From the NCBI RefSeq assembly GCF_019222765.1, contig NZ_CP078145.1:4836001-4900000 (forward strand): a stretch of DNA of 64,000 bases. Reading direction: 5' to 3'. Shown here one piece after another: positions 61,832-64,000 of the stretch; positions within the stretch are counted from its first letter, which is position 1, and each line of letters opens with the position of its first letter. The notes under the pieces were generated by a model. That model did no database searches and was not told where the DNA came from. It was given only the letters and a program-made list of their open reading frames with translations. The position numbers and the translations under genes were made by a program. This stretch comes from Nocardia iowensis (GTDB lineage: Bacteria > Actinomycetota > Actinomycetes > Mycobacteriales > Mycobacteriaceae).

Positions 61832-62500
61832 ATGCCGATGACCCGCGCTGTGCTCGCAGTCGTCGGCCCGCTGTTGCTCCTCGTGGGATTCGCCACGCCT
61901 GCTACGGCTCACGAATGGCCCGCCCCGGTTGCCGTCGTCTCCCGCGTGGCCACGAACGACCCGGTCATCTTCGTCACCCTCGACGACGGATGGAATCACG
62001 ACCCGGCCGCACAGCAACTGCTGCTGGATCGCCAGGTGCCCGCGTCCCTGTTCCTGCTGCCGGGCGCCTATTCCTACGACGCGGGCTACTACCGCACTCT
62101 GCTCGACCACGGGCCGTCCCGCATCGAGAATCACACCGTCGACCATCCGGACCTGACGACGATGGACGCGGACGGGCAGCGAGCCCAACTGTGCGCGGCG
62201 CGCGATAAGACGCTGGCGCAGTTCGGTCAGGAGCCGCGCCTGGCCCGGCCGCCGTACGGCGCGTACAACGACACCACCCGGGCTGTTGCCGGGGCGTGCG
62301 GCGCGAAAGCACTGGTGACCTGGACCCACGACTTCTCCACCTGGGCCGGTGCGACACCACCGACCCCGACCCTCGAAGCAGGCGACATCGTCTTGCTGCA
62401 TTTCAACGACACCGTGACCGCCGACTTGGGCCGGGCGCTCGCCGCCGCCGACGCGGCCGGTCTGCGGCCCGCGCCACTGCGGGACTACCTCCCGGATTGA
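61832..62500 (+). CDS. Secreted polysaccharide deacetylase (NodB domain)
   Basis: A 222-residue exported enzyme with signal peptide (VLAVVGPLLLLVGFATPATA). The NodB motifs are IFVTLDDGWNHD (catalytic and metal Asp), ENHTVDHPDL (HxxxH), RPPYGAYND and a late VLLHFND. It would remove acetyl groups from a cell-wall or other glycan. ATG 61832 is used. Confidence 0.88.
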   Translation: MPMTRAVLAVVGPLLLLVGFATPATAHEWPAPVAVVSRVATNDPVIFVTLDDGWNHDPAAQQLLLDRQVPASLFLLPGAYSYDAGYYRTLLDHGPSRIENHTVDHPDLTTMDADGQRAQLCAARDKTLAQFGQEPRLARPPYGAYNDTTRAVAGACGAKALVTWTHDFSTWAGATPPTPTLEAGDIVLLHFNDTVTADLGRALAAADAAGLRPAPLRDYLPD

Positions 62501-62575
62501 CCCCGGACGTGGGCAAAGGTTTCCGCGAAAGCCGCAGCGATCGCTGCCCCTGAAATATGGGTATCTCCCGAGTGT

Positions 62576-62609
62576 GAACATCGATGTACAGTTCTGAACA
62601 TGGATGTTC
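62576..62609. promoter_or_regulatory. Two 14-base palindromic sites at the tetR start
   Basis: GAACATCGATGTAC (62576-62589) and GAACATGGATGTTC (62596-62609) are near-perfect palindromes exactly 20 bases apart. The second covers the start codon of the tetR gene. The form and place suit autorepression by that TetR. Confidence 0.55.
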
Positions 62610-63169
62610 ACCACGGAGGTAAGCGGTCGACATTAGCGGTGGCCGCGGACGTACTCGCCCTGGACCCGACGGCATCGCTGGCCGTGATCGCGGAAGCGGC
62701 GGGCATCGGGCGCACCACGCTGCACAAGCGCTTCCCGAAGCGGCAGGACATGCTGCTCGCGGTGGCCTACGACTCGATCGAGTTGATGGAGCAGGCACTG
62801 ATCGACGCCGGGATGACCGATGAACAGACGGACGCCGCCGAGGCCCTGGGGCGTTTCATCGAGGCCTGCGTGGCCCTCGGCTCCCGGATCGCGTTCCTGT
62901 TCCGGCAGCCTTCGCTGGATCCGGTGAAGGACATCCAACTCGCCAGCGACCGCATCGACGCGACTACCAACGCGTTCATCGTCCGCGCGCAGCGAGAGGG
63001 GCTGCTGCGCGCGGACCAACCCGCGTGGTGGATCAACTCCACGCTCTACGCCATCTGCTACGGAGCGTGGGAGAACGTCGCCCTCGGCAGGCTCGCCCCG
63101 CTCGACGCCCCGAAACTCGCGCTCGAGACGGCGCTGACCGGTCTCGGGCGAACGGACCGCGCGCAGTGA
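62600..63169 (+). CDS. TetR-family transcriptional regulator
   Basis: A 189-residue TetR protein with an HTH (AVIAEAAGIGRTTLHKRFPK) and a C-terminal domain containing FIEACVALGSRIAFLFRQ. ATG 62600 overlaps a palindrome and lacks a ribosome-binding site, so the mRNA may be leaderless. The P450 gene follows 63 bases downstream, so the two may form one operon. Confidence 0.88.
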   Translation: MDVHHGGKRSTLAVAADVLALDPTASLAVIAEAAGIGRTTLHKRFPKRQDMLLAVAYDSIELMEQALIDAGMTDEQTDAAEALGRFIEACVALGSRIAFLFRQPSLDPVKDIQLASDRIDATTNAFIVRAQREGLLRADQPAWWINSTLYAICYGAWENVALGRLAPLDAPKLALETALTGLGRTDRAQ

Positions 63170-63232
63170 CCCGGTCACCGCGATTCAGCTTGCGCGGCAA
63201 CAAGAAAACAGAATTGATAGCGAGGTTTTCGC

Positions 63233-64000
63233 ATGACAATGCTGGCAGATGCCCGCCTCTTCACCCGGCTGGCCGCCGCCCGTGTCGGTAACTGGTTACT
63301 CAGCGCCCGCGGTGACGAACTGGCCCGGATGGAAAGTTCACGCAATCGACTAGATCCGTATCCGCACTACGCACGGCTGCGGTCGCAGGGCGGGCTGTAT
63401 CGCAGCAGCATCGGTATCTGGGTGGCGACCAGTTACCAGCATTGCCATGATGTGTTGCGGGACCGCCGATTCGGTGTCCAGGCCGCCGCGGGTCCGACGC
63501 CACGCGCGTTCGAACGCTTCATGCGGGAACGGGAAACCGGGGACGTGCCATCGTTTCTGGAGCTCGACCCGCCCGAGCACACCCGGCTGCGCAAGCTGGC
63601 CCGACCGGCCTTCGGGCCGGCCAAGATCAAGGGCTACCGCGCGCTTGTCGAGAAGGCGACGATGGACCTGCTCGATCGCGCGCAGGCCAAGGGCCGGTTC
63701 GACCTGATCAGTGACTTCGCCGGACCGCTGCCGATTCGGGTGATCAGCGACCTGCTCGGCATCCCGGATGCGAACACCACCCGCTTTCTGCACATCGGCC
63801 AGATCGTGGGACAGTCGCTCGACGGCGTCCGCTCGGTCCGCCAGTTCCATGCGCTGCGCGCCGCGGAGACCGAGCTGGACCAGATGTTCCGGAAGCTGGT
63901 GGAGCACAAGCGGATCGAGCCGGGTGACGACGTGATCACCCACCTCACCCATGCCTGCGACAACGGCGAGATGACCATCGAGGAACTGCTGGCCACGTGC
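63233..64000 (+). CDS. Cytochrome P450, N-terminal part, cut by the right edge
   Basis: The visible 256 residues are the N-terminal half of a bacterial P450: RLDPYPHYARLRSQGGLYRS, GIWVATSYQHCHDVLRD, then the C-helix FLELDPPEHTRLRKLARPAF and LIRVISDLLGIPD-type LPIRVISDLLGIPDA. The I-helix, ExxR and heme motifs lie beyond the window. ATG 63233 has GAGG about 8 bases upstream. Confidence 0.88.
   Translation, partial: MTMLADARLFTRLAAARVGNWLLSARGDELARMESSRNRLDPYPHYARLRSQGGLYRSSIGIWVATSYQHCHDVLRDRRFGVQAAAGPTPRAFERFMRERETGDVPSFLELDPPEHTRLRKLARPAFGPAKIKGYRALVEKATMDLLDRAQAKGRFDLISDFAGPLPIRVISDLLGIPDANTTRFLHIGQIVGQSLDGVRSVRQFHALRAAETELDQMFRKLVEHKRIEPGDDVITHLTHACDNGEMTIEELLATC

Noticed and set aside
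59901..61841. 646-codon plus-strand frame over the symporter
   Set aside because: Its sequence is the GC-rich shadow of transmembrane codons on the minus strand, with no recognisable domain.
1..64000. tRNA, rRNA, CRISPR arrays, riboswitches, transposases or attachment sites
   Set aside because: None was seen on reading both strands; a covariance-model search would be needed to exclude small RNAs.

Overview
The window is GC-rich actinobacterial chromosome, most likely Nocardia or a close mycolic-acid-containing relative. This rests on the codon bias, on relatives recalled from Mycobacterium (a GabD2-like dehydrogenase, an Rv2949c-like chorismate lyase, a cutinase-family hydrolase) and on the density of regulators and P450s. 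No rRNA, tRNA, CRISPR array, insertion sequence or phage gene was seen. Family and residue comparisons are from memory; nothing was searched or aligned by machine.

Region A (1-21869) is a biosynthetic cluster around a type I PKS that runs off the left edge, with visible order ACP-KS-AT-DH-ER-KR and a malonyl-type AT. Around it lie an aldehyde dehydrogenase, an FAD amine-oxidase-like protein, a large LuxR regulator lacking its ATPase, a chorismate lyase, an adenylate-forming ligase, a START-fold cyclase-like protein, a class III aminotransferase, a thioester-reductase-like SDR, an acyl-CoA dehydrogenase, a StrR-like regulator, a methyltransferase, a P450 and its divergent TetR regulator. The best reading is that 4-hydroxybenzoate from chorismate is activated, loaded on the N-terminal ACP and extended iteratively, and that the chain is then released by reduction and transamination as an aldehyde or amine.

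Region B (23198-34385) is a second, dissociated PKS: CLF, KS, aryl-AMP ligase and ACP on the minus strand; a DegT aminotransferase, a NikD-like flavin oxidase and a MaoC dehydratase on the plus strand; then a thioesterase, malonyl transferase, ketoreductase, FabL-like enoyl reductase and a small LuxR on the minus strand. The aminotransferase, oxidase and ligase match the lysine-to-picolinate starter route of nikkomycin and collismycin, while the rest is a complete reducing type II set. A picolinate-primed reducing type II PKS is the most interesting hypothesis here. The lipoprotein serine hydrolase at 22004-23149 separates the two regions.

Region C (34482-47136) is metabolic: a VOC/TetR/unknown operon, a secreted peptide, an esterase and a P450 divergent from a sugar-uptake and catabolism operon (ROK regulator, three ABC components, a Gfo/Idh/MocA dehydrogenase and a TIM-barrel isomerase), followed by a bicupin.

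Region D (47319-64000) looks like ordinary chromosome: small membrane proteins, a wHTH/membrane-protein pair, a polyprenyl synthase with a rubber-oxygenase-like DUF2236 protein, a TlpA-like lipoprotein, CutC, a cutinase-like hydrolase, a NarL-type two-component system, a secreted esterase, an FMN-binding protein, a dicarboxylate symporter, a polysaccharide deacetylase and a TetR/P450 pair cut by the right edge.
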